Origin: UBA8515 sp036170795
GTDB taxonomy: Bacteria > Patescibacteriota > Minisyncoccia > Phycocordibacterales > UBA9973
Reading direction: 5' to 3'
Length of the DNA: 19,496 nt
Assembly (NCBI GenBank): GCA_036170795.1
Contig: JAVHPX010000016.1
Span: 1-19,496 of the forward strand
A program made the translations under genes and the position numbers. The notes beneath the pieces were generated by a model that saw nothing but the letters and a program-made list of their open reading frames with translations, was not told the origin of the DNA and did no database searches. Positions 12,611 to 19,312 of the stretch are shown here, piece after piece. How positions within the stretch are numbered: the stretch's first letter is position 1; each line of letters begins with the position of its first letter.

Positions 12611-12654
12611 GCGCTAGGAATTGCTTTGGTTTCAATAAAGGCAAAACCTAACGC
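12611..12654 (+). promoter_or_regulatory. Hairpin element B before rpsH (related to element A)
   Basis: GCGCTAGG (12611-12618) pairs with CCTAACGC (12647-12654) with one C-A mismatch; after an AA/AA internal loop, TTGCTTT (12621-12627) pairs with AAGGCAA (12638-12644). The core at 12616-12649 is colinear with element A. It fills the rpsN-rpsH gap and its core ends 21 nt before the rpsH ATG. S8 is a known autoregulator of the spc operon in E. coli, but the E. coli S8 core motif is not evident here. Confidence 0.6.
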
Positions 12655-12670
12655 TCAAAACAAAAAAATT

Positions 12671-13057
12671 ATGGATCAAATTGCAAACATGGTAAATATG
12701 ATTAAAAATGGAAGTATAGCCGAGCATGAGTTCGTCGTCGTTCCATATTCAAAGATTAAATATTCTGTCGCTGACTGTCTCTTGCGTGAAGGTTTTTTGG
12801 CTTCTGTTTCTAAAAAAACAAAGAAGAGTTTTCCAGTACTTGAACTTGGTCTTGCTTATACAGATGGTAAACCTAAGGTGACTGGGGTAGAACGTGTTTC
12901 TAAATCTTCTCGCCGAGTATATAAAGGAGTCAAAGAAATCAAGCCTACACGTAATGGTTTTGGATTGATGGTTCTTACAACACCAAAAGGAATTTTGACT
13001 GATAAACAAGCAAGAAAAGAAATGGTCGGAGGAGAAGTATTATTTAAACTTTGGTAA
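12671..13057 (+). CDS. rpsH: 30S ribosomal protein S8 (uS8)
   Basis: S8 is a primary 16S rRNA binder in the platform and, in E. coli, represses the spc operon by binding its mRNA. The ATG at 12671 gives MDQIANMVNMIKNGS, equivalent to the classical MDPIADMLTRIRNA start; 128 aa is the normal length. A TTG at 12626 in the same frame would read through the hairpin and is rejected. Conserved parts: YSKIKYSVADCLLREGF (about 27-43), GVERVSKSSRRVYKG (83-97) and the C-terminal NGFGLMVLTTPKGILTDKQARKEMVGGEVLFKLW. The STxKG-type RNA-binding motif appears as TTPKG. Confidence 0.96.
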   Translation: MDQIANMVNMIKNGSIAEHEFVVVPYSKIKYSVADCLLREGFLASVSKKTKKSFPVLELGLAYTDGKPKVTGVERVSKSSRRVYKGVKEIKPTRNGFGLMVLTTPKGILTDKQARKEMVGGEVLFKLW

Positions 13058-13067
13058 TTAAATTTAT

Positions 13068-13604
13068 ATGTCACGTATAGGAAAACAAACAGTTATAGTT
13101 CCAAGTGGTACAGAAGTTAAACTCTCTGGTATTACTTTTTCTGTAAAAGGACCGAAAGGAACACTTTCTCGTGATTTTCCGGGTGATATTACTATACACA
13201 TAGCTGGCAATGAAATTACTTTTACTCCAAATATAGAAGGTAATAGGACTGTTAATGCACTTTGGGGTACATATGCTTCACATGTTAAGAATATGGTTAT
13301 TGGTGTAAACGATGGTTATAGTAAAAAGCTTGTACTTGAAGGAGTTGGTTTTAAGTCTGATGTTGTTGGTACAAATTTAAATCTTGCTCTTGGTTTTTCT
13401 CATCCTGTCAAAGTTATAATACCTACTGGTCTTATGGTAACTGCTGAGAAGAATGTTATTACAGTTACTGGTATAGACAAAGAACTTGTAGGTTCATTTA
13501 CCGCATCAATACGTTCGATGAAAAAGCCAGAACCATATAAAGGTAAAGGATTCCATTATAGTGATGAAGTAATTCGTCGTAAGCAAGGTAAAAAAGCTGC
13601 ATAA
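13068..13604 (+). CDS. rplF: 50S ribosomal protein L6 (uL6)
   Basis: L6 lies near the factor-binding site of the 50S subunit. The 178-aa length is typical. It begins MSRIGKQTVIVPSGTEVKL and shows SVKGPKGTLSRDF, RTVNALWGTYASHVKNMVIGVNDGYSKKLVLEGVGFKS and the C-terminal signature KKPEPYKGKGFHYSDEVIRRKQGKKAA. It follows rpsH by 10 nt. Unlike its neighbours it is followed by a 111-nt gap before rplR. Confidence 0.97.
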   Translation: MSRIGKQTVIVPSGTEVKLSGITFSVKGPKGTLSRDFPGDITIHIAGNEITFTPNIEGNRTVNALWGTYASHVKNMVIGVNDGYSKKLVLEGVGFKSDVVGTNLNLALGFSHPVKVIIPTGLMVTAEKNVITVTGIDKELVGSFTASIRSMKKPEPYKGKGFHYSDEVIRRKQGKKAA

Positions 13605-13614
13605 TATTTATGAA

Positions 13615-13665
13615 TCCCGTAAGAAATTTAACAGATAGACACAATAATATTAAATTTTAAAGGGA
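13615..13665 (+). promoter_or_regulatory. Structured element in the rplF-rplR spacer
   Basis: AAATTTAA (13624-13631) pairs with TTAAATTT (13650-13657), and outside it TCCC (13615-13618) pairs with GGGA (13662-13665) across a small internal loop. The spacer is ten times longer than most here. A 16-codon ATG frame (13610-13660) lies on the same bases, but its sequence suggests no known protein. Function unknown. Confidence 0.4.
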
Positions 13666-13715
13666 GAAATAGAAAGTTATAATAAAAAATTAATTAATAA
13701 TAAATTTCAAACTGG

Positions 13716-14078
13716 ATGAATAAAAAATTAGAAAAAAGAATAAGATTAAAGAAAAAGATTCGTACTAAAATATTGGGTACTTTAGAGAGACCACGTCTTT
13801 CAGTATTTCGTTCTAATCAATTTATTTATGCACAAATTATAGATGATATGTCTGGTACAACTTTAGTTTCGGTTTCAGATATGCCAAGTAAAAAAGATTC
13901 ACCTACTGATAAACATGGTACAAAGACAGAACGTTCAATTGTTGTTGGTCAAAATATCGCAAAGCTTGCAAATACTAAAGGTATTAAGACAGTTGTTTTT
14001 GATCGCAATGGTTTTAAATATACTGGTCGAGTTAAAGCTTTAGCTGATTCTGCTCGTGTGTCAGGGTTAAAATTTTAA
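13716..14078 (+). CDS. rplR: 50S ribosomal protein L18 (uL18)
   Basis: L18 binds 5S rRNA in the central protuberance. The 120-aa protein has the basic N-terminus (KLEKRIRLKKKIRTKILGTLERPRLSVFRSNQFIYAQIIDD) and the C-terminal VGQNIAKLANTKGIKTVVFDRNGFKYTGRVKALADSARVSGLKF, the L18 signature. ATG at 13716 gives MNKKLEKRIRLKKK. Upstream ATTTCAAACTGG is not a clear Shine-Dalgarno. An AGGGAG string at 13661-13666 is about 50 nt away, too far to serve this start. Confidence 0.96.
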   Translation: MNKKLEKRIRLKKKIRTKILGTLERPRLSVFRSNQFIYAQIIDDMSGTTLVSVSDMPSKKDSPTDKHGTKTERSIVVGQNIAKLANTKGIKTVVFDRNGFKYTGRVKALADSARVSGLKF

Positions 14079-14100
14079 TTACTGGTAATAAATATAATAT

Positions 14101-14724
14101 ATGGATACACCAATAAAAAAACAATATACAAACAGTACAAGACCTAGTAATGGTCAGAAAAGAGAAGGTGGTGATCGTAAGCCACGCTCATTCTTTGAAC
14201 GTCCTAAACCAGAGTTTGAACAAAAAATGGTTTCAATCCGTCGTGTTACTCGTGTAGTTGCTGGAGGAAGGCGTATGACATTTGCGGTAGCTCTTGCGAT
14301 AGGTGACAAGAAAGGTTCAGTTGGTCTTGGTACTGGGAAAGGTGGTGATACAGCTGCGGCTATTGCAAAAGCACTTCGTCAAGCTAAGAAGAATTTGTTT
14401 AAGATAAGAACAACTAAAGAGATGTCTATTTACCATGAAGTATCTGATAAATTCTCAAGTTCTAAATTAACCATGATGCCAAATCGTGGGAAAGGTCTTG
14501 TTGCTGGAAGTACAGTCCGTGATATGCTTATTCTTGCTGGACTTAAAAATATAACTGCTAAGCTTAACTCTGGTAGTAAAAATAAACTTAATAATGCACG
14601 AGTAGCTTATGCTACCCTTTACCAACTTCGAGCAAAATTATCTTTACCAAAAGTTGCACCTATTATTGCTGAAGCAACAATAGAAAAAGAAGAGGAAGTA
14701 AAATCATTTACACACAGTAGTTAA
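14101..14724 (+). CDS. rpsE: 30S ribosomal protein S5 (uS5)
   Basis: S5 forms part of the mRNA entry channel and contributes to decoding accuracy. The dsRBD-like N-domain begins near residue 40: KMVSIRRVTRVVAGGRRMTFAVALAIGDKKGSVGLGTGKGGDTAAAIAKALRQAKKNL. The C-domain includes GKGLVAGSTVRDMLILAGLKNITAKLNSGSKNKLNNARVAYATLYQL. The 207-aa protein is longer than the usual 165-175, owing to an N-terminal extension of about 38 polar residues and a short acidic C-terminal tail. rpmD (L30) normally follows, but rplO starts 12 nt later, so rpmD is absent. Confidence 0.97.
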   Translation: MDTPIKKQYTNSTRPSNGQKREGGDRKPRSFFERPKPEFEQKMVSIRRVTRVVAGGRRMTFAVALAIGDKKGSVGLGTGKGGDTAAAIAKALRQAKKNLFKIRTTKEMSIYHEVSDKFSSSKLTMMPNRGKGLVAGSTVRDMLILAGLKNITAKLNSGSKNKLNNARVAYATLYQLRAKLSLPKVAPIIAEATIEKEEEVKSFTHSS

Positions 14725-14736
14725 ATAATATATTAT

Positions 14737-15165
14737 ATGCAATTACATACATTAAAAAGAGAACATCCAAATAAAAAAGCACGTCAGGTTGGACGTGGTG
14801 GTACTCGTGGTAAGACATCGGGTCGTGGGGGTAAAGGTCAGACAGCTCGTGCTGGCAACAAACGTCGTCCTCAAATGCGTGATATAATTAAAAAAATTCC
14901 AAAACTTCGTGGATATAAATTTTCTTCTCATGTAGCAAAGTCTTCTATAGTTAATGTTGGAGCTTTAAATGTATTTACAATTGGTTCTATTGTTAGTCCT
15001 ACTACACTTATAGAGAAAAAGCTTGTTCGTAAATTGGGAGGAGTAGCACCTAAGGTTAAGATTCTAGCTAATGGTGAGCTCACAGTTAAACTTTCGATCG
15101 TTGATTGTATTGTTTCAGCTGCTGCTCGTGTAAAGATTGAAAAAGTTGGTGGAAATATTAAATAA
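14737..15165 (+). CDS. rplO: 50S ribosomal protein L15 (uL15)
   Basis: L15 is a late-assembly 50S protein. The 142-aa protein starts MQLHTLKREHPNKKARQVGRGGTRGKTSGRGGKGQTARAG, the Gly/Arg-rich L15 extension, and ends with the globular domain (VGALNVFTIGSIVSPTTLIEKKLV...VKILANGELTVKLSI). It lies directly after rpsE, without the usual intervening rpmD, and 2 nt before the secY ATG, indicating coupling. Confidence 0.96.
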   Translation: MQLHTLKREHPNKKARQVGRGGTRGKTSGRGGKGQTARAGNKRRPQMRDIIKKIPKLRGYKFSSHVAKSSIVNVGALNVFTIGSIVSPTTLIEKKLVRKLGGVAPKVKILANGELTVKLSIVDCIVSAAARVKIEKVGGNIK

Positions 15166-15167
15166 AT

Positions 15168-16439
15168 ATGGAAATTGTTTGGAACAAAATAAAAATGATA
15201 TTTACAGACAAGACAATACGGTCTCGAGTACTTTTTGTACTTGGTGCTTTGATTTTATTTCGGTTACTTTCTATTATTCCTATTCCGGGTATTGATAGTA
15301 TGAAACTTTCAGCGTTCATTAATAAAAATCAATTTTTAGGAATTCTTAATGTCTTCTCTGGTGGTGGACTTTCACGCCTTTCTATTCTTATGCTTGGAGT
15401 TGGTCCGTATATCACGGCATCAATAATAATGCAACTTCTAACTATTATGTCTCCTAGGTTGAAAGCTATGTATCAAGAAGATGGCGAGATTGGCCGTAAA
15501 AAATTTACACAATTAAGTAGATTAATTACAATACCACTTGCTATCGTTCAAGGTCTTAGCTTATTGATTGTTCTTAATCGTCAAGGTATTTTAGGAGATA
15601 TTTCAATTTTTGGTATGGCTTCCAATTTATCAGTTATTGTTGCAGGGTCAATACTTTTAATGTGGATCGGAGAGCTTATATCTGAATTTGGTATTGGCAA
15701 TGGTGTGTCCCTTATTATATTTGCTGGTATTGTTGCAAATATTCCAACAGAAGCTGCTCAGTTCTTTGTCACTTTTGATATATTATCTATCCCTGTATAC
15801 CTTCTTTTTCTTGCTGTTAGTTTACTTATTGTTGCTGGTGTTGTCGTTGTTACAGAAGCTGAACGACCAATTCCTGTAACTTACGCCAAACAAGTTAGAG
15901 GTGATCATATCGCAGGTGGTACTCAGACATACTTACCACTTCGTGTGAATCAAGCCGGAGTTATTCCTATAATTTTTGCTCTTTCTATATTGCTATTCCC
16001 TCAACTTATCGGTAATTTTTTGGCAACAAGTACAAATCATATTCTTTTAAGTATTTCGAATGGACTTTTGTGGTTTGTTGGGAATACATGGATTTATTCT
16101 CTTTTTTATTTTATTTTTGTATTTTTATTTACATATTTTTATACAGCTGTTACTTTTGATCCTGATCAACTATCAACTAATCTCCAAAAGAATGGAGCAT
16201 TTATTCCTGGTATTCGTCCTGGTTTTGCAACTCGTGACTATATAGCAAAAATACTTAATCGTATTACTATGATGGGAGCAGTTTTTCTTGGTTTTATTGC
16301 TGTTTTACCTCTTATTGTTCGTGCATTGACTGGTATCACAGCATTTGCTATCGGTGGTACTGCACTTCTTATTGTCGTTTCTGTTGTTCTTGATCTAATC
16401 AAGAAAGTAGAAGCTCAATTATCAATGAGAGAATATTAA
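15168..16439 (+). CDS. secY: Preprotein translocase subunit SecY
   Basis: SecY is the channel of the Sec translocon in the cytoplasmic membrane. The 423-aa protein has ten hydrophobic helices. Helix 1 is preceded by DKTIRSRVLFVLGALILFRLLSIIPIPGID, and the plug-region GGGLSRLSILMLGVGPYITASIIMQLL follows. The cytoplasmic loop before TM6, EAERPIPVTYAKQ, leads into GTQTYLPLRVNQAGVIPIIFA (the conserved C4/C5-adjacent region). FDPDQLSTNLQKNGAFIPGIRPG precedes TM9. The end (KKVEAQLSMREY) is a short cytoplasmic tail. It is the last gene of the rpsN block; its stop codon forms part of a terminator. Confidence 0.97.
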   Translation: MEIVWNKIKMIFTDKTIRSRVLFVLGALILFRLLSIIPIPGIDSMKLSAFINKNQFLGILNVFSGGGLSRLSILMLGVGPYITASIIMQLLTIMSPRLKAMYQEDGEIGRKKFTQLSRLITIPLAIVQGLSLLIVLNRQGILGDISIFGMASNLSVIVAGSILLMWIGELISEFGIGNGVSLIIFAGIVANIPTEAAQFFVTFDILSIPVYLLFLAVSLLIVAGVVVVTEAERPIPVTYAKQVRGDHIAGGTQTYLPLRVNQAGVIPIIFALSILLFPQLIGNFLATSTNHILLSISNGLLWFVGNTWIYSLFYFIFVFLFTYFYTAVTFDPDQLSTNLQKNGAFIPGIRPGFATRDYIAKILNRITMMGAVFLGFIAVLPLIVRALTGITAFAIGGTALLIVVSVVLDLIKKVEAQLSMREY

Positions 16440-16460
16440 TCCGCCGTGTTGGCGGATTTT
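16438..16460 (+). terminator. Terminator overlapping the secY stop codon
   Basis: AATCCGCC (16438-16445) pairs with GGCGGATT (16451-16458), 8 bp, GTGTT loop, followed by a T run. It begins within the secY TAA and separates secY from adk. Confidence 0.88.
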
Positions 16461-16479
16461 TAGTTTGGGGTAGTTTACA

Positions 16480-16488
16480 TGTTATAAT
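16480..16488 (+). promoter_or_regulatory. Extended -10 promoter for adk-pyrH
   Basis: TGTTATAAT (16480-16488) is a perfect extended -10. No convincing -35 at the right distance. The adk ATG follows 8 nt after the -10, so the leader is about 1-2 nt. Confidence 0.65.
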
Positions 16489-16496
16489 ATTAATAT

Positions 16497-17090
16497 ATGC
16501 ATAAACCTTATACATTTGTATTTTTTGGGATAGTTGGTTCAGGTAAAGGGACTCAGATTGATTTACTTCAAAAATATTTAAAAGATCACAACCTTACCCA
16601 AGATATTGTTTTTGCTTCCCCGGGAATTGGTTATAGAAAACTTATTGGTGATGGTTATTACACAGGAGAAATAGTAAAGACAACTCTTGAAAAAGGATAT
16701 CTTCAACCAGATTTCTTGACTAATGGATTAGTTACAAGTGAACTTGCTTTTGGAATGAAAGAAAACTCATCTCTATTTGCTGATGGTTTTCCTCGTACAA
16801 TACTTCAAGCTCAAGTATTTGAGGAAATACTAAAATATTATCAACGTGATAATATCTATATTATTTATATAGAGCTTTCTAAAGAAGAAGCTGTGAAGCG
16901 TATGAAGCTCCGTGGACGTGCTGACGATACAGACGAAGGTATCACTCAACGATTTAATGAGTACATAAATAATGTTATTCCTGCAATGAATTATTTCAAG
17001 GATAAGACTGGATATACTCTTTACACTATAAATGGTGAACAATCCATAGAAGATGTCCACAAAGAATTAATCTTAAAGATTGGATTATAA
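16497..17090 (+). CDS. adk: Adenylate kinase, short-LID form
   Basis: Adenylate kinase interconverts ATP + AMP and 2 ADP. The 197-aa protein has the P-loop GIVGSGKGTQ (11-20, usual GxPGSGKGTQ), the NMP-binding segment with TGEIVKTTLEKGYLQPD, and DGFPRT (96-101). Next are the LID-flanking arginines R139 and R141 in LRGRADDTDEGITQRF, with R152. The LID between them is only a few residues (RADDTDEG), so this is a short-type enzyme without the zinc-ribbon LID. secY-adk order is standard for spc operons, but a terminator and a new near-leaderless promoter separate them. UMP/CMP specificity cannot be excluded from sequence alone. Confidence 0.9.
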   Translation: MHKPYTFVFFGIVGSGKGTQIDLLQKYLKDHNLTQDIVFASPGIGYRKLIGDGYYTGEIVKTTLEKGYLQPDFLTNGLVTSELAFGMKENSSLFADGFPRTILQAQVFEEILKYYQRDNIYIIYIELSKEEAVKRMKLRGRADDTDEGITQRFNEYINNVIPAMNYFKDKTGYTLYTINGEQSIEDVHKELILKIGL

Positions 17091-17091
17091 T

Positions 17092-17778
17092 ATGGATACA
17101 AAAGAGTATATTATCATATCTCTTGGAGGATCTCTCATTGTACCAGATGAGATTGATGTTGTTTTTGTAAAAGATTTTGTAAGTATGATAAAAGAATATA
17201 CAGAGAAAGGATTTTATTTTGTAATTATTACAGGTGGAGGCAAACTTGCACGTAGTTATGGATCAACTGCAAAAAAGATTAATAATCCAAGTAATACTGA
17301 TCTTGATTGGATAGGTATTGCTGCGACCAGACTTAATGCTGAGCTTTTACGAGTTAGTTTCGGAGATATTGCTTATGAGATTATAATTATGGATCCCAAT
17401 ATTATTCCTATTACTTCTAAATCAGTACTTATTGGTGGTGGTTGGAAACCTGGTAATTCTAGTGATCTTGCGGCAGTTCATGCAGCAGAGAGTATAGGGG
17501 CAAAGAAATTAATAAACCTTTCAAATATAGATTATGTTTATGACAAGGACCCTAAAAAGTTTCTTGACGCAATTAAGATTGAGCAATCTTCATGGTCAGA
17601 TTTTCTGACCATTCTTCCAGAAGAATGGGGACCAGGATTAAATGTTCCATTCGATCCTATTGCTGCCAAAAAAGCTGAAGAATTAGGACTTGAGGTGGTC
17701 ATTATGAATGGCAAAAATATTGAAAATTTAAAAAAGTACTTAGATGGAAAAGAATTTATAGGGACTGTGATAAGTTAA
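17092..17778 (+). CDS. pyrH: UMP kinase, archaeal-type (amino-acid kinase family)
   Basis: UMP kinase phosphorylates UMP to UDP in pyrimidine synthesis. The ATG at 17092, 1 nt after the adk stop, gives 228 aa (MDTKEYIIISLGGS); a TTG at 17080 would overlap adk. The fold is the aspartate/glutamate/uridylate kinase type: SLGGSL (10-15) for phosphate binding, FVIITGGGKLAR (43-54), then LDWIGIAATRLNAELLR (71-87). After these come the phosphate loop GGGWKPGNSSDLAA (115-128) and LINLSNIDYVYDKDPKK (140-156). The SLGGS start and GG..PG.S.D loop are those of archaeal-type UMP kinases; typical bacterial PyrH begins KLSGEAL. It forms an adk-pyrH nucleotide kinase pair where map usually follows adk. Substrate UMP is inferred from family. 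Confidence 0.88.
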   Translation: MDTKEYIIISLGGSLIVPDEIDVVFVKDFVSMIKEYTEKGFYFVIITGGGKLARSYGSTAKKINNPSNTDLDWIGIAATRLNAELLRVSFGDIAYEIIIMDPNIIPITSKSVLIGGGWKPGNSSDLAAVHAAESIGAKKLINLSNIDYVYDKDPKKFLDAIKIEQSSWSDFLTILPEEWGPGLNVPFDPIAAKKAEELGLEVVIMNGKNIENLKKYLDGKEFIGTVIS

Positions 17779-17798
17779 ATTTATTTTGTTTAACGAAG

Positions 17799-17807
17799 TG
17801 ATATAAT
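17799..17807 (+). promoter_or_regulatory. Extended -10 promoter for the ORF6N gene
   Basis: TGATATAAT (17799-17807) is an extended -10; the ATG at 17815 follows 7 nt after it. No clear -35. The transcript should be leaderless or nearly so. Confidence 0.6.
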
Positions 17808-17814
17808 ATGATAT

Positions 17815-18327
17815 ATGAAAAAAGTTGCCATTGTTCCATATGAGCGAATTTTGAATACTATAATTTTATTAAGAGGTAAGAAAGTCATGATTGACAGAGA
17901 TTTAGCAGATCTTTATGGTGTTCAAACTAAAGTTTTAAATCAAGCAGTAAAAAGAAATATAAAAAGATTTCCTCCTGATTTTATGTTTAAATTAACAAAT
18001 ACAGAGAAGAATAAGGTGGTCACAGATTGTGACCACCTGAATGACCTTAAATTTTCTACTCAATTACCTTATGTATTTACCGAGCAAGGCGTAGCCATGC
18101 TCTCTAGCGTTTTGAATAGTGAAAGAGCCATACAGGTTAATATTCAAATTATAAGAACGTTTACTAAATTAAGAGAGTTATTGTCAACCAACATAAAGCT
18201 TAGACAAAAAATTGAAAGCATGGAGAAAAAGTACGATGTACGATTTAAACAAGTTTTTGAAGTTTTAAAGCAACTTTTAATGAAAGAAGTCAAAACAAAG
18301 AAAACTCCTATTGGTTTTAGAAAATAA
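17815..18327 (+). CDS. ORF6N-domain DNA-binding protein
   Basis: The 170-aa protein begins with an ORF6N domain (about residues 9-110). It carries ILLRGKKVMIDRDLADLYGVQTKVLNQAVKRNIKRFPPDFMFKLT and later LPYVFTEQGVAMLSSVLNSERAIQVNIQIIRTF, both strongly conserved in the family. The C-terminal 50 residues form a predicted coiled coil (LRQKIESMEKKYDVRFKQVFEVLKQLL). ORF6N proteins derive from phage antirepressor/KilA-N-type proteins and occur as lone chromosomal genes in many bacteria, including CPR. Between the two conserved parts, residues 67-75 (KVVTDCDHL) are encoded by an 11-bp-arm DNA palindrome. The gene lies between pyrH and map and is probably a horizontally acquired accessory. DNA binding and any regulatory target are inferred. 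Confidence 0.88.
   Translation: MKKVAIVPYERILNTIILLRGKKVMIDRDLADLYGVQTKVLNQAVKRNIKRFPPDFMFKLTNTEKNKVVTDCDHLNDLKFSTQLPYVFTEQGVAMLSSVLNSERAIQVNIQIIRTFTKLRELLSTNIKLRQKIESMEKKYDVRFKQVFEVLKQLLMKEVKTKKTPIGFRK
18014..18038. repeat. 11-bp-arm palindrome inside the ORF6N gene
   Basis: AGGTGGTCACA (18014-18024) and TGTGACCACCT (18028-18038) are exact reverse complements separated by GAT. The arms are far more GC-rich than the surrounding gene. The codons read V-V-T-D-C-D-H-L. It could be an operator, a hairpin or a small inserted palindrome. Confidence 0.85.
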
Positions 18328-18331
18328 AAAA

Positions 18332-19312
18332 ATGAATTCAAAAACAAAAAACTGTCAAAATTGTAAGAAAGATTTTAATATAGAACCAGATGATTTTTCT
18401 TTTTATGAAAAGATGAAGGTTCCATCACCTACTTTTTGTCCTATGTGTAGGGCAGAGAGAAGACTTACTTTTAGAAACGAAAGAAAGCTTTTTAAGGTAA
18501 AAAATTCCTTTTCTGGAAAAGATATGTTTTCTTTATATCCACAGAAAAATAATAAAAAGAATCTTACACAAGAAGAATGGTTTAATGATAATTTTGATGC
18601 CATGGAATATGGACAGGATTATAATTTCTCCAAACCATTTTTTGAGCAATTTTTTGAATTAGAAAATAGAGTGCCAATTTTCCCATTAAGAGTTGAATAT
18701 ATGGTAGATAGTCCATATTGTGCTAATGCTACTGCTTTGAAGGATTCTTATTTATGTTTTAACTCAAGTTATTCAGAAAATTGCATGTATGGTAATGCTA
18801 CTGATTATAGTAAAGATTGTATTGATAATTCACATATTAAAAATTCAGAAAGATGTTATGAATGTTTTTGGATTCAAAATTGTTATCAATGCTACTTTAC
18901 TATAATGTCAGTTGAGAGTACAAACTTATGGTTTTGCAGAGATTGCCTAGGTTGTAACGATTGTTTTGGATCAGTAAATTTAAGGAATAAAAATTACTAT
19001 TTCTTTAATGAGAAATATTCTAAGGAGGAATATGATAAAAAGATGAAAGAATACAATCTTAATACTCGTGAAGTTATTGAATATGCACACAAAGGAGAAT
19101 GTAATCAAGGGTGTACAAAAGCATTTCGTATTATTCTTGATGAGTTACAATTCTATCGCAAGGTTGGTATACCTGTACCTAATGTGTGTCCAGCTTGTCG
19201 TACTATGGATAGATTAAAACTTCGTCTTGGAATCGAACTTTATAATCAGTTATGTATGTGTGATGGTATACAATCCGAAAATGGAGGTTATCAAAATTTC
19301 TCTACACAATAG
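18332..19312 (+). CDS. Cys-rich zinc-ribbon protein with central Cys/Ser/Asn repeats, 3' end frameshifted
   Basis: The ATG at 18332, 4 nt after the ORF6N stop, gives 326 aa (MNSKTKNCQNC). A zinc-ribbon-like module at residues 8-55 (C8-x2-C11, then FYEKMKVPSPTFCPMCRAERRLTFRNER, C36-x2-C39) is repeated near 257-305 (C257, C261; FYRKVGIPVPNVCPACRTMDRLKLR, C286-x2-C289). Between them, residues 125-215 hold short degenerate repeats with Cys, Ser, Asn and aromatic residues (SYLCFNSSYSENCMYGNATDYSKDCIDNS). They are reminiscent of a beta-helix or a metal-rich solenoid. The frame stops at TAG 19310-19312 after ..CMCDGIQSENGGYQNFSTQ, yet the expected ending continues in the +1 frame. From memory this is a widespread unnamed CPR family; the function is unknown. 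Metal binding is likely. Confidence 0.75.
   Translation: MNSKTKNCQNCKKDFNIEPDDFSFYEKMKVPSPTFCPMCRAERRLTFRNERKLFKVKNSFSGKDMFSLYPQKNNKKNLTQEEWFNDNFDAMEYGQDYNFSKPFFEQFFELENRVPIFPLRVEYMVDSPYCANATALKDSYLCFNSSYSENCMYGNATDYSKDCIDNSHIKNSERCYECFWIQNCYQCYFTIMSVESTNLWFCRDCLGCNDCFGSVNLRNKNYYFFNEKYSKEEYDKKMKEYNLNTREVIEYAHKGECNQGCTKAFRIILDELQFYRKVGIPVPNVCPACRTMDRLKLRLGIELYNQLCMCDGIQSENGGYQNFSTQ

Noticed and set aside
12611..12654. Canonical E. coli-type S8 binding site before rpsH
   Set aside because: The conserved core (AAGUC paired with GAUACU-like strand) does not fit either hairpin; only position and structure are suggestive.
13610..13660. 16-codon frame (MNPVRNLTDRHNNIKF) as a leader peptide
   Set aside because: It coincides with a stem structure, has no codon run suggesting attenuation and could occur by chance in AT-rich DNA.
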